From assembly GCA_012026885.1 (NCBI GenBank), contig VEPL01000005.1, forward strand, positions 1-60,872: a DNA stretch of 60,872 nt. Reading direction: 5' to 3'. The stretch comes from Betaproteobacteria bacterium (GTDB taxonomy: Bacteria > Pseudomonadota > Gammaproteobacteria > Burkholderiales > Rhodocyclaceae). The number at the start of each line of letters is the position of its first letter. The stretch's first letter is position 1. Positions 30,296 through 39,326 of the stretch are shown in pieces. The notes beneath the pieces are model-generated. The model was given only the letters and a program-made list of their open reading frames with translations, ran no database searches and was not told the DNA's origin. Both the position numbers and the translations under genes were made by a program.

Positions 30296-31186
30296 CTAGA
30301 TGCCGGCCCGGCTCTCGGCGATCAGCCAGTCCTTCATCGCCAGCGTGGCAGGCCGGATCGCCAGGCGGCGATGGTGGACGACATAGTAGCCGCTGGCGAG
30401 CGGCAGGCACTGCCCGAAAGGCTCGATCAACCGTCCATGGCGAACGTCCTCGGCGACCAGAACCGGGCTACTCATGACCACGCCCTGACCCTGCTTGGCT
30501 GCCTCGATCGCCATCAGCCCCTGATCGAAGAGGACGCGCGCGATGGCCTCGAAGCGCACCTCGTCGATGCCGGCGAAGCGGAGCAGCCAGAGCCGCCAGT
30601 GCGGGTGCAGGGTCGTATCCAGCAGGGTCGCCCGCTCGAGGTCGGCGGGCGCTCTCAGGCCGAGCGTTGCCGCGTAGTCCGGCCGGCAATAGACGCGGGC
30701 CTCGTCCGGATAGAGCAGCGTGGCATCGAGGGCGGGATCGCGGCCGTCGAAGTAACGTATGGCCAGATCGACGGCATCGCGCTCGAAATCGACGAGCGCC
30801 GCGGTCGAATTGACGTGCAGTTCGATGTCGGGGTGGCTGGTCAGGAAGCCCGCCATGCGCCGGGTAAACCAGCAGGCGGCAAAACTGGGCGGCATCGACA
30901 GGCAGACGCTGCGGCTGCGCCGGTTGCGGATGCCCCGGCTGGCGTCGGCAATTTGCGCCAGCGCTGGCTGGATGCGTTTCCAGTAGGCGATTCCTTCCGC
31001 CGTCGGGACGACCTGGCGCACCTGGCGGACGAACAGGGAAAGACCGAGCCACTCCTCGAGCTTCTGGATCTGCTGCCCGACCGCTCCCGGGGTCACGCAC
31101 AATTCTTCTGCAGCAAGAGAAAAACTGCTGCTCCGCATGGCCGCATCGAGGAACAACAGCGATTTGAGTGGCGGGTACCGGTTCAT
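30296..31186 (-). CDS. LysR-type transcriptional regulator (GcvA-like), 296 aa
   Basis: An N-terminal winged helix-turn-helix covers residues 1-65, with F-S-L-A-A-E-E-L-C-V-T-P-G-A-V-G-Q-Q-I-Q-K-L-E as the recognition region. A periplasmic-binding-protein-like effector domain follows. The pattern resembles GcvA-type members. It is divergent from an MFS transporter gene across 92 bp, the usual LysR layout, so that gene is its likely target. The effector is unknown. Confidence 0.9.
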   Translation of the reverse strand: MNRYPPLKSLLFLDAAMRSSSFSLAAEELCVTPGAVGQQIQKLEEWLGLSLFVRQVRQVVPTAEGIAYWKRIQPALAQIADASRGIRNRRSRSVCLSMPPSFAACWFTRRMAGFLTSHPDIELHVNSTAALVDFERDAVDLAIRYFDGRDPALDATLLYPDEARVYCRPDYAATLGLRAPADLERATLLDTTLHPHWRLWLLRFAGIDEVRFEAIARVLFDQGLMAIEAAKQGQGVVMSSPVLVAEDVRHGRLIEPFGQCLPLASGYYVVHHRRLAIRPATLAMKDWLIAESRAGI

Positions 31187-31278
31187 GGCATAGAAAAACT
31201 ACGGCATAGCCGATATTAATTGAATTGCGCGGGATTGCGTGCACCGCGACAATCCGGTCGCAGGAGGTGATAGCGCAC

Positions 31279-32499
31279 ATGTTCCGCACCCTAGCCCGTC
31301 CCGATGTCATGGTCGTCGCCCTGGCGGCCGCCGGCATCCTCATGGTGACGATGGGCATCCGCCAGTCGCTCGGGCTCTTCGTCAGCCCGCTCGATGCCTC
31401 GACCGGGCTCGGCGTCGCCACGATCAGCTTCGCGCTCGCCATCGGCCAATTCACCTGGGGCGCCATCCAGCCGGTCGCCGGCGCGGTGGCCGACCGCTAC
31501 GGCCCCCGTCCGGTGCTCATCGCCGGCCTCCTGATCCTCGCGCTCGGCTGCGTCCTGACGCCGCTCATCCCGACCGGCTTCGGCCTGGTGGTCTCGATCG
31601 GGCTGCTCATGGCCATGGGTGCCGGCGCCGGCAGTTTTTCGGTGCTGATCGGTGCCGCCGCCCAGCGCCTGCCGCTAGAGGCGCGCGGCGCGGCATCCGG
31701 GCTAATCAACGCCGGCGGCTCTTTCGGCCAGTTCGTCTTCGCGCCGATTCTCCAGAAGCTCATCCAGACTATCGGCTGGATGGGGGCCATCGCCTCGATG
31801 GCCGTGGTTGCCCTGGCGACCCTTCCGCTCGTCGGCAAGGTTGCCGGCCGCCAGAGCGCTCCCGCGCATGCGCATGCCGAAGACGGCGGCGGCCTGAAGC
31901 GGGCGGTCGCCAATGCCTTCGCCGATCCCAGCTACCTGTTGCTGCACGCGGGGTTCTTTACCTGCGGATTCCACATCGCCTTCCTGGTCACCCACCTGCC
32001 CGGCGAGGTAAACCTGTGCGGCCTGCCGCCCAGCGTCGCCAGCTGGTCGCTTGCCATCATCGGGCTGGCCAACATCTTCGGCAGCCTCTACGCCGGCGCC
32101 TGCGTCGCCAAGTACCGCAGCAAGTACGTCCTCGCCGCAATGTACGGCTCGCGCAGCGTGCTCATCCTGTGGTACCTGATGATGCCGCGCACGGAATGGA
32201 CGTATTACTTCTTCGCCGCCGGGCTCGGTTTCACCTGGCTAGCCACCGTGCCGCCGACGGCCGCCATCGTCGGCAAGCTGTTCGGCACCCGCTACCTTGC
32301 CACGCTGTTCGGGCTGACCCTGCTGTCTCACCAGATCGGCGGCTTCCTCGGCGCCTGGCTGGGCGGCATTGCCATCACCCGCTACGGCGATTTCACCTGG
32401 ATGTGGTACGCCGACATGGCGCTCGCCGCCCTCGCGGCGCTTGCAAATCTGCCCATCCGCGAAGCGCGTATCCTGCGTCCGGCCGGGCAGCCGGCGTGA
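31279..32499 (+). CDS. Major facilitator superfamily transporter, 406 aa
   Basis: Twelve predicted membrane segments, with the MFS loop G-A-V-A-D-R-Y-G-P-R-P between helices 2 and 3 near residue 74. The perfect ribosome binding site AGGAGGTGA at 31262-31270 lies 8 bp before ATG 31279, fixing the start; a codon at 31225 lies in the control region. The general look is of a monocarboxylate/oxalate-type MFS carrier, but substrate is not deducible. It faces the LysR gene and is followed by a hotdog-fold thioesterase gene. Confidence 0.88.
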   Translation: MFRTLARPDVMVVALAAAGILMVTMGIRQSLGLFVSPLDASTGLGVATISFALAIGQFTWGAIQPVAGAVADRYGPRPVLIAGLLILALGCVLTPLIPTGFGLVVSIGLLMAMGAGAGSFSVLIGAAAQRLPLEARGAASGLINAGGSFGQFVFAPILQKLIQTIGWMGAIASMAVVALATLPLVGKVAGRQSAPAHAHAEDGGGLKRAVANAFADPSYLLLHAGFFTCGFHIAFLVTHLPGEVNLCGLPPSVASWSLAIIGLANIFGSLYAGACVAKYRSKYVLAAMYGSRSVLILWYLMMPRTEWTYYFFAAGLGFTWLATVPPTAAIVGKLFGTRYLATLFGLTLLSHQIGGFLGAWLGGIAITRYGDFTWMWYADMALAALAALANLPIREARILRPAGQPA

Positions 32500-32554
32500 T
32501 TCGCGGGATCCGGCCCGCCACCAGCCACTGCCCGAACGCCAAAGGAAGACAGGG

Positions 32555-32986
32555 ATGACCAGCCTGAGAGACGACATCGCGATCGGTCAACTCAACGAAA
32601 TGGGACAGGAATACCTGCCCGGGGTGCTCGGGCTCGAAATGGTCGAGCTGTCGGAAGGCAGCCTGAAGAGCCGGATGCCGGTCCGCAAGCTGCACATCGC
32701 GCCCAACGAATTCCTCCATGCGGCCAGTGTCGTCGCGCTCGCCGATACCACCTGCGGCTATGCGACGATCGCCCATCTGCCGGCCGGCGCCGACTCCTTC
32801 ACCACGATCGAGTTGAAGAGCAACCACCTCGGCACTGTGAAGGAAGGCAGCATCGCCTGCCAAGCGACGGCGCAGCACCTCGGCCGCAACACCCAGGTCT
32901 GGGACGCCGTGGTCACCGATGAAGCCTCCGGGCGCAAGATCGCCCTCTTCCGCTGCACCCAGATGATCCTCTGGCCGAAGCCCTAG
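32555..32986 (+). CDS. PaaI-family hotdog thioesterase, 143 aa
   Basis: A small hotdog-fold protein likely to hydrolyse aryl- or acyl-CoA thioesters. The family core P-N-E-F-L-H-A-A-S-V-V-A-L-A-D-T-T-C-G-Y lies near residues 50-70, where the Asp or Glu in the helix is catalytic. V-K-E-G-S-I and R-N-T-Q-V-W-D follow. It starts 55 bp after the MFS gene on the same strand and is probably cotranscribed with it. Confidence 0.87.
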   Translation: MTSLRDDIAIGQLNEMGQEYLPGVLGLEMVELSEGSLKSRMPVRKLHIAPNEFLHAASVVALADTTCGYATIAHLPAGADSFTTIELKSNHLGTVKEGSIACQATAQHLGRNTQVWDAVVTDEASGRKIALFRCTQMILWPKP

Positions 32987-33002
32987 GAAGCCGCCGGCCA
33001 GC

Positions 33003-33695
33003 TCAATCGCCCCCGCAGCCACCGCCGCCGCAGCCGTCGGCGCCCCCGCCACTGTCACCGGAGGCCCCCGCGGAATCGCCGAATCCATCCGTGCTGCCAT
33101 CCACCGACGCACTGCCGAAGTCGCCGCCGCAATAGACCGCACCGCCCGCAGCATCGTCCTCGCGCCGAACCGACCGGCAATCGGGAACGTAACGGAAGCC
33201 ATCCGCGATAGCGAGCTTGGCATCGATGGCGAACAGGAGGGGCAAACGCGTGGGGCTGCGCGGATTGATGTTTTCCTGCCGGCACGCGTACCACCAGCAA
33301 CGACGCAAGCCGGTGTTGGCCTGGCGGTCATCCGCCAGGACGACGGCCGGCGTGTGATGCAGGAAGCCGCCGAAGGCGAGGCGGCAGAAATACTCGTAGT
33401 TCCGCGTATAGAGAATGAACTCGTGCCAGAGGTCGTCGACGACCTGCGAGGGCATCGAGACGAAACGCCGCCCGCTCATGGCATAGGCGAGGAAGAACTG
33501 GCGCAATGCATGCGCAACCAGCTCGCAATCCTTGTGCGACAACCCGGGCCGGCGCTTGCGCAGCCTCTCGAAAAGCCCCTTCGGCAGCGCGAATACGCGG
33601 ATGAACTCGAGCCGCCGCAGGGCCCGCTGGCGCCGCCAGGAAGCGACCAGCAACAGAGCCACAAACACAGCAACGACCAACAGCAATGGATGCAT
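33003..33695 (-). CDS. Membrane-anchored Gly/Cys-rich-tailed protein (DUF1399/GRDP-like), 230 aa
   Basis: Residues 2-18 form a hydrophobic anchor followed by a basic stretch. The central domain contains V-D-D-L-W-H-E-F-I-L-Y-T-R-N-Y and G-G-F-L-H-H-T-P (about residues 85-115), resembling the conserved core of glycine-rich-domain (DUF1399) proteins. The last 50 residues are almost wholly Gly, Ser, Asp and Ala with several Cys, ending G-C-G-G-G-G-C-G-G-D. Function unknown. It is convergent with the thioesterase gene, 16 bp away. Confidence 0.75.
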   Translation of the reverse strand: MHPLLLVVAVFVALLLVASWRRQRALRRLEFIRVFALPKGLFERLRKRRPGLSHKDCELVAHALRQFFLAYAMSGRRFVSMPSQVVDDLWHEFILYTRNYEYFCRLAFGGFLHHTPAVVLADDRQANTGLRRCWWYACRQENINPRSPTRLPLLFAIDAKLAIADGFRYVPDCRSVRREDDAAGGAVYCGGDFGSASVDGSTDGFGDSAGASGDSGGGADGCGGGGCGGD

Positions 33696-33785
33696 CCTCG
33701 AACTCCCTCGTCCTTGAGCGGCCAGGCAGCGACTGTCGCGGTCGACCACACGCCAAGGCCGAAAATGCCGGCCCGGCACAGGGAC

Positions 33786-33791
33786 TATAAT
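33786..33791 (+). promoter_or_regulatory. hrpA -10 box very close to the start codon
   Basis: A perfect TATAAT ends only 8 bp before the ATG at 33800, so the predicted transcript would start within about two bases of the start codon. No -35 box or ribosome binding site is seen. Confidence 0.4.
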
Positions 33792-33799
33792 GCCGCCCC

Positions 33800-36700
33800 A
33801 TGGTGCATTCCGCTACCGGCTCGCAAACTCCCCGCCGCCCCGAACCCGGTCCGGACATACTGACGGCCGATGCTCGTCGCTTGCGGGCGCTGGCGCGCGA
33901 ATTGCGCCAGGCGACCGGTGACAGGCAGGAGCGGCTGCAGACCGAGCTCGCAGCCTTGCTCGCCGCATCGCGCGTTGCCGTCACCGAGCGGCGCGGCAAG
34001 CTGCCGAAGCCCGAATTCCAGTCCGACCTGCCGGTCAATGAGCGCCGGGACGACATCGCCGGGCTGATCGCCAGGAACCAGGTGGTCATCGTCTGTGGCG
34101 AAACCGGCTCGGGCAAGACGACGCAGTTGCCGAAGATCTGCCTGGACTTGGGCATCGGCGCGCGCGGCTTGATCGGCCATACCCAGCCGCGCCGGCTGGC
34201 GGCCCGCTCGGTCGCATCCCGGCTGGCGCAGGAACTGAAGACCCAGGTCGGCGCAGGCGTCGGCGTGAAAATCCGCTTCCACGACAAGTCGACCGCGGAC
34301 AGCTGGGTCAAGCTGATGACGGACGGCATCCTGCTCGCCGAATCGCAGTCCGACCCGTATCTGAACGCCTACGAGGCGATCATCATCGACGAGGCGCACG
34401 AGCGCAGCCTCAACATCGACTTCCTGCTCGGCTATCTCAAGCAACTGCTGCCGAAGCGGCCGGACCTGAAGCTGATCATCACCTCGGCGACCATCGATGC
34501 CGAGCGTTTCTCGCAGCACTTCGACGGCGTGCCGGTCATCGAGGTATCCGGGCGACTCTACCCGGTCGAGGTGCGTCACCGCCCGGTCGCGGATATCGAC
34601 AAGAAGGACGACGAGCGTGACCTTTACGACGCGATCGTCGATGCCGCGGATGAAGTCTCGCGCCTCGGTGCCGGCGACATCCTCGTCTTCCTGCCCGGCG
34701 AGCGCGAAATCCGCGAGGCCGCCGAAGCGCTGAGGAAGCACGCGCTGGCCAGGCCGGGATTGGGTACGGCGCACGCGCCGGAGATCCTCCCGCTCTTCTC
34801 GCGCCTCTCCGCCGGCGAGCAGGACCGCATCTTCAAGCCTTCCGGCGGCCAGCGCCGCATCGTGCTGGCGACCAACGTCGCCGAAACCTCGCTGACCGTG
34901 CCGGGCATCCGTTACGTCATCGACACCGGGCTGGCGCGGGTCAAACGTTATTCGTACCGCAACAAGGTCGAGCAGCTGCAGATCGAGCCAATCTCGCAGG
35001 CGGCGGCGCGGCAGCGGGCCGGCCGTTGCGGCCGTGTGGCGGCCGGCGTCTGCGTGCGCCTCTACGACGAGGCCGATTTCAACGCGCGGGTGCCGTTCAC
35101 CGACCCGGAAATCCTGCGCTCCTCGCTGGCCGGCGTCATCCTGCGCATGAAATCGCTGAAGCTGACCGACGTCGAGAGTTTTCCCTTCATCGAGCCGCCG
35201 CCGGCCAAGGCGATCAGCGATGGCTATGCCTTGCTACAGGAGCTCGGCGGTCTGGATGACGACAATCGCCTGACCCAGGTCGGCGAGGCGCTGGCGAAAT
35301 TGCCGCTCGACCCGCGCATCGGCCGCATGCTGGTCGCCGCCCGCGATCTCGGCTGCCTCAAGGAAGTTCTGGTCATCGCCGCCGGCCTGTCCACGCAGGA
35401 CCCGCGCGAACGGCCGCAGGATCGTCAGCAGGCGGCGGACGAGAAGCACCGGCAGTTCGCCGACGAGAAGTCGGAATTCCTGAGCTGGTTGAAGCTATGG
35501 AATTGGTTCAAGAATGCGGTCGATCACAAGAAGTCGAACAAGTCGCTGGTCGATAATTGCCACGCCCATTTCTTCTCGTATTTGCGCCTGCGCGAGTGGC
35601 GCGAGGTGCACGGGCAGCTGCACGCCATGGTCACCGAGCTGGGCTGGAAGGAAAACGAGATTCCCGGCAATTACGAGGCCATCCACATGGCGCTGCTTTC
35701 CGGCCTGTTGGGCAACATCGGCTGCAAGTCCGACGAGTCCGGCTACTACCTCGGCGCCCGCGGCATCCGCTTCCTGATCCACCCGTCGTCGCCACTGCAG
35801 AAAAAGGCCGGCAAGTGGATCATGGCAGCCGAGATCACCGAGACGACGCGCCTGTTCGGCCGCTGCGTCGCCCGCATCGAGGATTGCTGGATCGAGAAAG
35901 TGGGCGCTCACCTGATCAAGCGCCAGTATTTCGATCCACACTGGGAAAAGAAGGCGATGCAGGTCGCCGGGTGGGAGCGCACGACCTTGTACGGCATCGT
36001 CATCAACCCCAAGCGGCGCATCCATTACGGCCCGCTGGCGCCGGCCGAGGCGCGCGAGATTTTCATCCGCCAGGGACTGGTGGCCGAGGAAATCGACGAG
36101 AGCTTCGCCAGGCGCTGGTCCTTCTTCCTGCACAACCAGAAGCAGATCCGCGACATAGAGAGGATCGAGCACAAGCAGCGCCGGCAGGACGTGCTGGTCG
36201 ACGACGAGCTGATCTACGCCTTCTACGATTCGCTCATTCCCGAGGACATCCACAACGGCGCCACCTTCGACCACTGGCGCAAGAGCGCCGAGCAGGACAA
36301 CCCGAAGCTGCTCTATCTGTCGAAGGACGACCTGATGCGCCACTCGGCGGCCGGCGTCACCACCGAAGCCTTCCCGCATCACCTGAAAGTGGGCGGCGTC
36401 AATTACGCGCTGAGCTATCACTTCGAGCCCGGCTCGCCCAAGGACGGCGTGACGCTGACCCTGCCGCTGGCGCAGCTCAACCAGATTCCGGCGCTGCGCA
36501 TGGAGTGGCTTGTCCCCGGGCTGCTGAAGGAAAAGCTGGTGCAGCTGATCAAGACACTGCCGCAGAGGATCCGCGCCAAACTGGTGCCGGTGCCCGAATT
36601 CGTCGAAGAATTCCTGTCGACCGTGGAAAGCAACGACAAGAAGATGAATCAAGGGCTGATCCCGCCGCTGATCGATTACATCCTCGAAGCGCGCGGCCTC

Positions 36701-37753
36701 AACGCCCGCGGCTGGGCGGTGACGCCAGATGCCTTCCGCCCCGACGCGTTGCCGGCGCATTTCTCGATGAACTACAAGCTGATCGACGAGCACGGCCGCC
36801 AGCTGGACATGAACCGCAGCCTGGTGGCGCTGCGTGCCGAATGGGGCAAGGAGGCGAAGGAGGAATTCGCCGAGCTGCACGAAACGCCGTCCGAATATGG
36901 CAACCTCACCGACTGGACCTTCGGCGAATTGCCGGAGCTGATGGAAGTCCCGGTCGGCAAGCAGACGGTCATCGGCTACCCGGGGCTGGTCGATGACGGC
37001 GAAACGGTCAGCCTGAAGGTCTTCGATTCGGCCGAGGAAGCCGCCGAGTCGCACCGCAAGGGCCTGGCCAGACTGTTCATGCTGCAGTTCCGTGAGCAGG
37101 TGAAGTATTTCGACAAGAACGTGCCGGGCATGAGCCAGATGGGCATGCAGTTCATGGCGCTGGGCACGACCGATGAACTGAAGCGCCAGATCGTCGACCT
37201 CACATTCGAGCGTGCCTGCCTGACCGAACCGCTGCCGACCACGCCGGAAGCCTTCAAGGCCCGTTGTGCCGAGGCCAAGGCGCGCCTCGGGCTGATCATG
37301 CAGGAGGTCTGCCGCCTGGTCGGCACGGTGCTGACCGAATGGCAGGCGGTGACCAGGAAGCTGCCGGCCTTCAAGAGCCAGGCGGCCGTGGTCGCTGATA
37401 TCGAGGCGCAGCTCAAGCGCTTGATGGGCAAGAATTTCGTCGTCGCCACGCCGTTCGAGCGCCTGCAGCACTTCCCGCGCTACCTGAAGGCGATCGGCAT
37501 AAGGCTCGACAAGCTGCGCGCGAACCCGGCACGTGATACGCAAGCGATGGCGGAATATGCATCGCTCTGGAACAACTACGAGCGACGCGCCTTGCAATTG
37601 GCAAAATCGGGCGCAACTGACCCGCAGATCGATCAGTTCCGCTGGTTGCTGGAGGAATTGCGCGTTGGCCTCTATGCCCAGGAGCTACGTACCCCGGTGC
37701 CGGTATCGGTGAAGCGCTTGCAAAAACAATGGGAAGGAATCAGGAATGGGTGA
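33800..37753 (+). CDS. hrpA: ATP-dependent RNA helicase HrpA, 1317 aa
   Basis: A DEAH-box RNA helicase acting on stalled or collided ribosomes and mRNA processing. Walker A G-E-T-G-S-G-K-T is at residues 100-107 and D-E-A-H at 197-200; S-A-T and Q-R-A-G-R-C-G-R are also present. The helicase-associated and OB-fold regions follow, and the long C-terminal half (from about residue 640) is the DUF3418 extension unique to HrpA. Length is normal. The next gene overlaps its end by 8 bp. Confidence 0.95.
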   Translation: MVHSATGSQTPRRPEPGPDILTADARRLRALARELRQATGDRQERLQTELAALLAASRVAVTERRGKLPKPEFQSDLPVNERRDDIAGLIARNQVVIVCGETGSGKTTQLPKICLDLGIGARGLIGHTQPRRLAARSVASRLAQELKTQVGAGVGVKIRFHDKSTADSWVKLMTDGILLAESQSDPYLNAYEAIIIDEAHERSLNIDFLLGYLKQLLPKRPDLKLIITSATIDAERFSQHFDGVPVIEVSGRLYPVEVRHRPVADIDKKDDERDLYDAIVDAADEVSRLGAGDILVFLPGEREIREAAEALRKHALARPGLGTAHAPEILPLFSRLSAGEQDRIFKPSGGQRRIVLATNVAETSLTVPGIRYVIDTGLARVKRYSYRNKVEQLQIEPISQAAARQRAGRCGRVAAGVCVRLYDEADFNARVPFTDPEILRSSLAGVILRMKSLKLTDVESFPFIEPPPAKAISDGYALLQELGGLDDDNRLTQVGEALAKLPLDPRIGRMLVAARDLGCLKEVLVIAAGLSTQDPRERPQDRQQAADEKHRQFADEKSEFLSWLKLWNWFKNAVDHKKSNKSLVDNCHAHFFSYLRLREWREVHGQLHAMVTELGWKENEIPGNYEAIHMALLSGLLGNIGCKSDESGYYLGARGIRFLIHPSSPLQKKAGKWIMAAEITETTRLFGRCVARIEDCWIEKVGAHLIKRQYFDPHWEKKAMQVAGWERTTLYGIVINPKRRIHYGPLAPAEAREIFIRQGLVAEEIDESFARRWSFFLHNQKQIRDIERIEHKQRRQDVLVDDELIYAFYDSLIPEDIHNGATFDHWRKSAEQDNPKLLYLSKDDLMRHSAAGVTTEAFPHHLKVGGVNYALSYHFEPGSPKDGVTLTLPLAQLNQIPALRMEWLVPGLLKEKLVQLIKTLPQRIRAKLVPVPEFVEEFLSTVESNDKKMNQGLIPPLIDYILEARGLNARGWAVTPDAFRPDALPAHFSMNYKLIDEHGRQLDMNRSLVALRAEWGKEAKEEFAELHETPSEYGNLTDWTFGELPELMEVPVGKQTVIGYPGLVDDGETVSLKVFDSAEEAAESHRKGLARLFMLQFREQVKYFDKNVPGMSQMGMQFMALGTTDELKRQIVDLTFERACLTEPLPTTPEAFKARCAEAKARLGLIMQEVCRLVGTVLTEWQAVTRKLPAFKSQAAVVADIEAQLKRLMGKNFVVATPFERLQHFPRYLKAIGIRLDKLRANPARDTQAMAEYASLWNNYERRALQLAKSGATDPQIDQFRWLLEELRVGLYAQELRTPVPVSVKRLQKQWEGIRNG

Positions 37754-38480
37754 CGTCATGCTGGCGCTGGCCAGGACATTCGGCAGCCTGCGCGACGGCA
37801 GGGTCTGGGCCTATGTGCTGACACCGGCACTGGTGGCCTTGCTGCTGACCGTCGGCCTCGCAATCTGGGCGCTCGGCTGGATGGTCCAGCAGATGATGGT
37901 AGTGCCGCCGATGACACTGCTCGTCGGCTGGGGACTGGCGACGCTCGCCTATATCCTGGCTTATCTGGGCGGCTGGATGGCGATCTTCGCGGCCGCCTAC
38001 CTGGTCGCCCTGCTCCTCTCGGCCTTGGCCATCATGCCGCTGATGTTGCGCCACCTGGCGCGCAACGATTACCGCGACGTTGCCGCCATGGGACGCGACA
38101 GCTTCACGGCTGCTGCCATGAACAGCGTTTTTGCCGCCGCGGTCTTCGCCATTGCCTGGGTCGTCACCATCCCGCTCTGGCTGATTCCCGGCTTCTCGCT
38201 GCTCGTGCCGCTCTTCCTGATGGCGTGGCTTAACCGGCGCACCTTTGCCTACGATGCGCTGTCGATGCACGCCACGGAGGACGAGTGGCGCTCGCTGCGC
38301 CTGCGCCACAAGGCGCCGCTCTTCATGCTCGGCCTGACCATGGCCCTGCTCGCCCACATTCCGGTCGTCGGCCTCCTGGCACCAGCGCTGGCGGCCCTGT
38401 CCTTCGTCCATTACGGGCTGGAGGCCCTGCGCTGCTCCCGCGGCGGTGCCATCGTCACCATCGAGGGAGTCCGGTCATGA
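37746..38480 (+). CDS. EI24-domain inner-membrane protein, 244 aa
   Basis: Four to six hydrophobic helices, including V-W-A-Y-V-L-T-P-A-L-V-A near residue 20. The C-terminal N-R-R-T-F-A-Y-D-A-L near residue 165 is typical of the EI24/CysZ-like family. CysZ itself is a sulfate transporter, but this member lacks a cys-gene context, so sulfate transport is not claimed. The ATG lies 8 bp inside hrpA and the stop overlaps the next start (ATGA), so the three genes are translationally linked. Confidence 0.85.
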   Translation: MGDVMLALARTFGSLRDGRVWAYVLTPALVALLLTVGLAIWALGWMVQQMMVVPPMTLLVGWGLATLAYILAYLGGWMAIFAAAYLVALLLSALAIMPLMLRHLARNDYRDVAAMGRDSFTAAAMNSVFAAAVFAIAWVVTIPLWLIPGFSLLVPLFLMAWLNRRTFAYDALSMHATEDEWRSLRLRHKAPLFMLGLTMALLAHIPVVGLLAPALAALSFVHYGLEALRCSRGGAIVTIEGVRS

Positions 38481-39241
38481 CCCGCCCATTCGGCCTGATC
38501 GTCATCGGCGACGAAATCCTCTCGGGCAAGCGCCAGGACAAACATTTCGCCCGGGTCGCCGAACTCTTCGGCCAGCGCGGGCTGCGGCTGTCCTGGGTCG
38601 AGTACCTCGGCGACGACCGTGAGCGCCTGACCGCCACCTTCCAGCGCACGATGGCGGCCGGCGATGTCGTCTTTTCCTGCGGTGGCATTGGCAATACGCC
38701 GGACGACCACACCCGCCAGGCTGTCGCGGCGGCACTCGGCGTCGGCCTCGAGTTGCACCCGGAGGCCTACGAGGAACTGAAGATCCGCTTCGCCGGCGAG
38801 GAAATCACCGATCAGCGCAGGTTGCTGGTCACCTTCCCGGCCGGTGTGCGGATGATCCCCAATCCCTTCAACCGTATCGCCGGCTTCATGGCCAACGACC
38901 ACTATTTCGTTCCGGGCTTTCCGCAAATGGCCCACCCGATGATCGAATGGGCCCTCGACACCTTCCACCGGGACGACTTCCTGCCGGTGGCCGGCAGCGT
39001 CGAGAAGGCCTTCCTGCTGACCGGGCCGAGCGCCTACGAAAGCGCACTCCTCGACCTCATGGAGCGCATCGTCGCCGATTACCCGAGCCTGCGCCTGTTC
39101 TCGCTGCCCTCGCTGGCGGGCAAGGAGCGCAGGCACCTCGAACTGGGCGTCGAGGGCACGCCGGCCCTTGTCGACCGCGCAATGGCCGAGATCCGGGCGG
39201 AAGTCGAGCGCCGCGGGATCACGTGGACATGGCGACCGTGA
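38477..39241 (+). CDS. MoCF-domain (CinA N-terminal-like) protein, 254 aa
   Basis: A molybdopterin-binding-fold protein, starting G-L-I-V-I-G-D-E-I-L-S-G-K-R-Q-D-K-H, with the G-G-I-G-N-T-P-D-D-H-T motif near residue 70. It corresponds to the N-terminal half of CinA without the nicotinamide-nucleotide amidase domain, so PncC activity is not expected. Annotated relatives are called competence/damage-inducible protein A. Function is unclear. A bidirectional terminator follows. Confidence 0.85.
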   Translation: MTRPFGLIVIGDEILSGKRQDKHFARVAELFGQRGLRLSWVEYLGDDRERLTATFQRTMAAGDVVFSCGGIGNTPDDHTRQAVAAALGVGLELHPEAYEELKIRFAGEEITDQRRLLVTFPAGVRMIPNPFNRIAGFMANDHYFVPGFPQMAHPMIEWALDTFHRDDFLPVAGSVEKAFLLTGPSAYESALLDLMERIVADYPSLRLFSLPSLAGKERRHLELGVEGTPALVDRAMAEIRAEVERRGITWTWRP

Positions 39242-39278
39242 GCGCATAGTGGCGTCTATGCCGGTTGCCGTCGACGCA

Positions 39279-39307
39279 AAAAAGCCCGCGATTTCCGCGG
39301 GCTTTTT
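39279..39307. terminator. Bidirectional Rho-independent terminator
   Basis: A perfect 12-bp stem, AAAAAGCCCGCG with CGCGGGCTTTTT, and a 5-base loop. A/T runs on both sides let it end both the hrpA-EI24-MoCF transcript and the oncoming phasin transcript. Confidence 0.92.
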
Positions 39308-39326
39308 CGTGGGGCGACTGAGTCGC

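Noticed and set aside
35495..37597. 700-codon open frame opposite to hrpA
   Set aside because: A shadow of hrpA caused by GC-rich codon use. It has no recognisable motif and sits wholly inside a conserved helicase gene.
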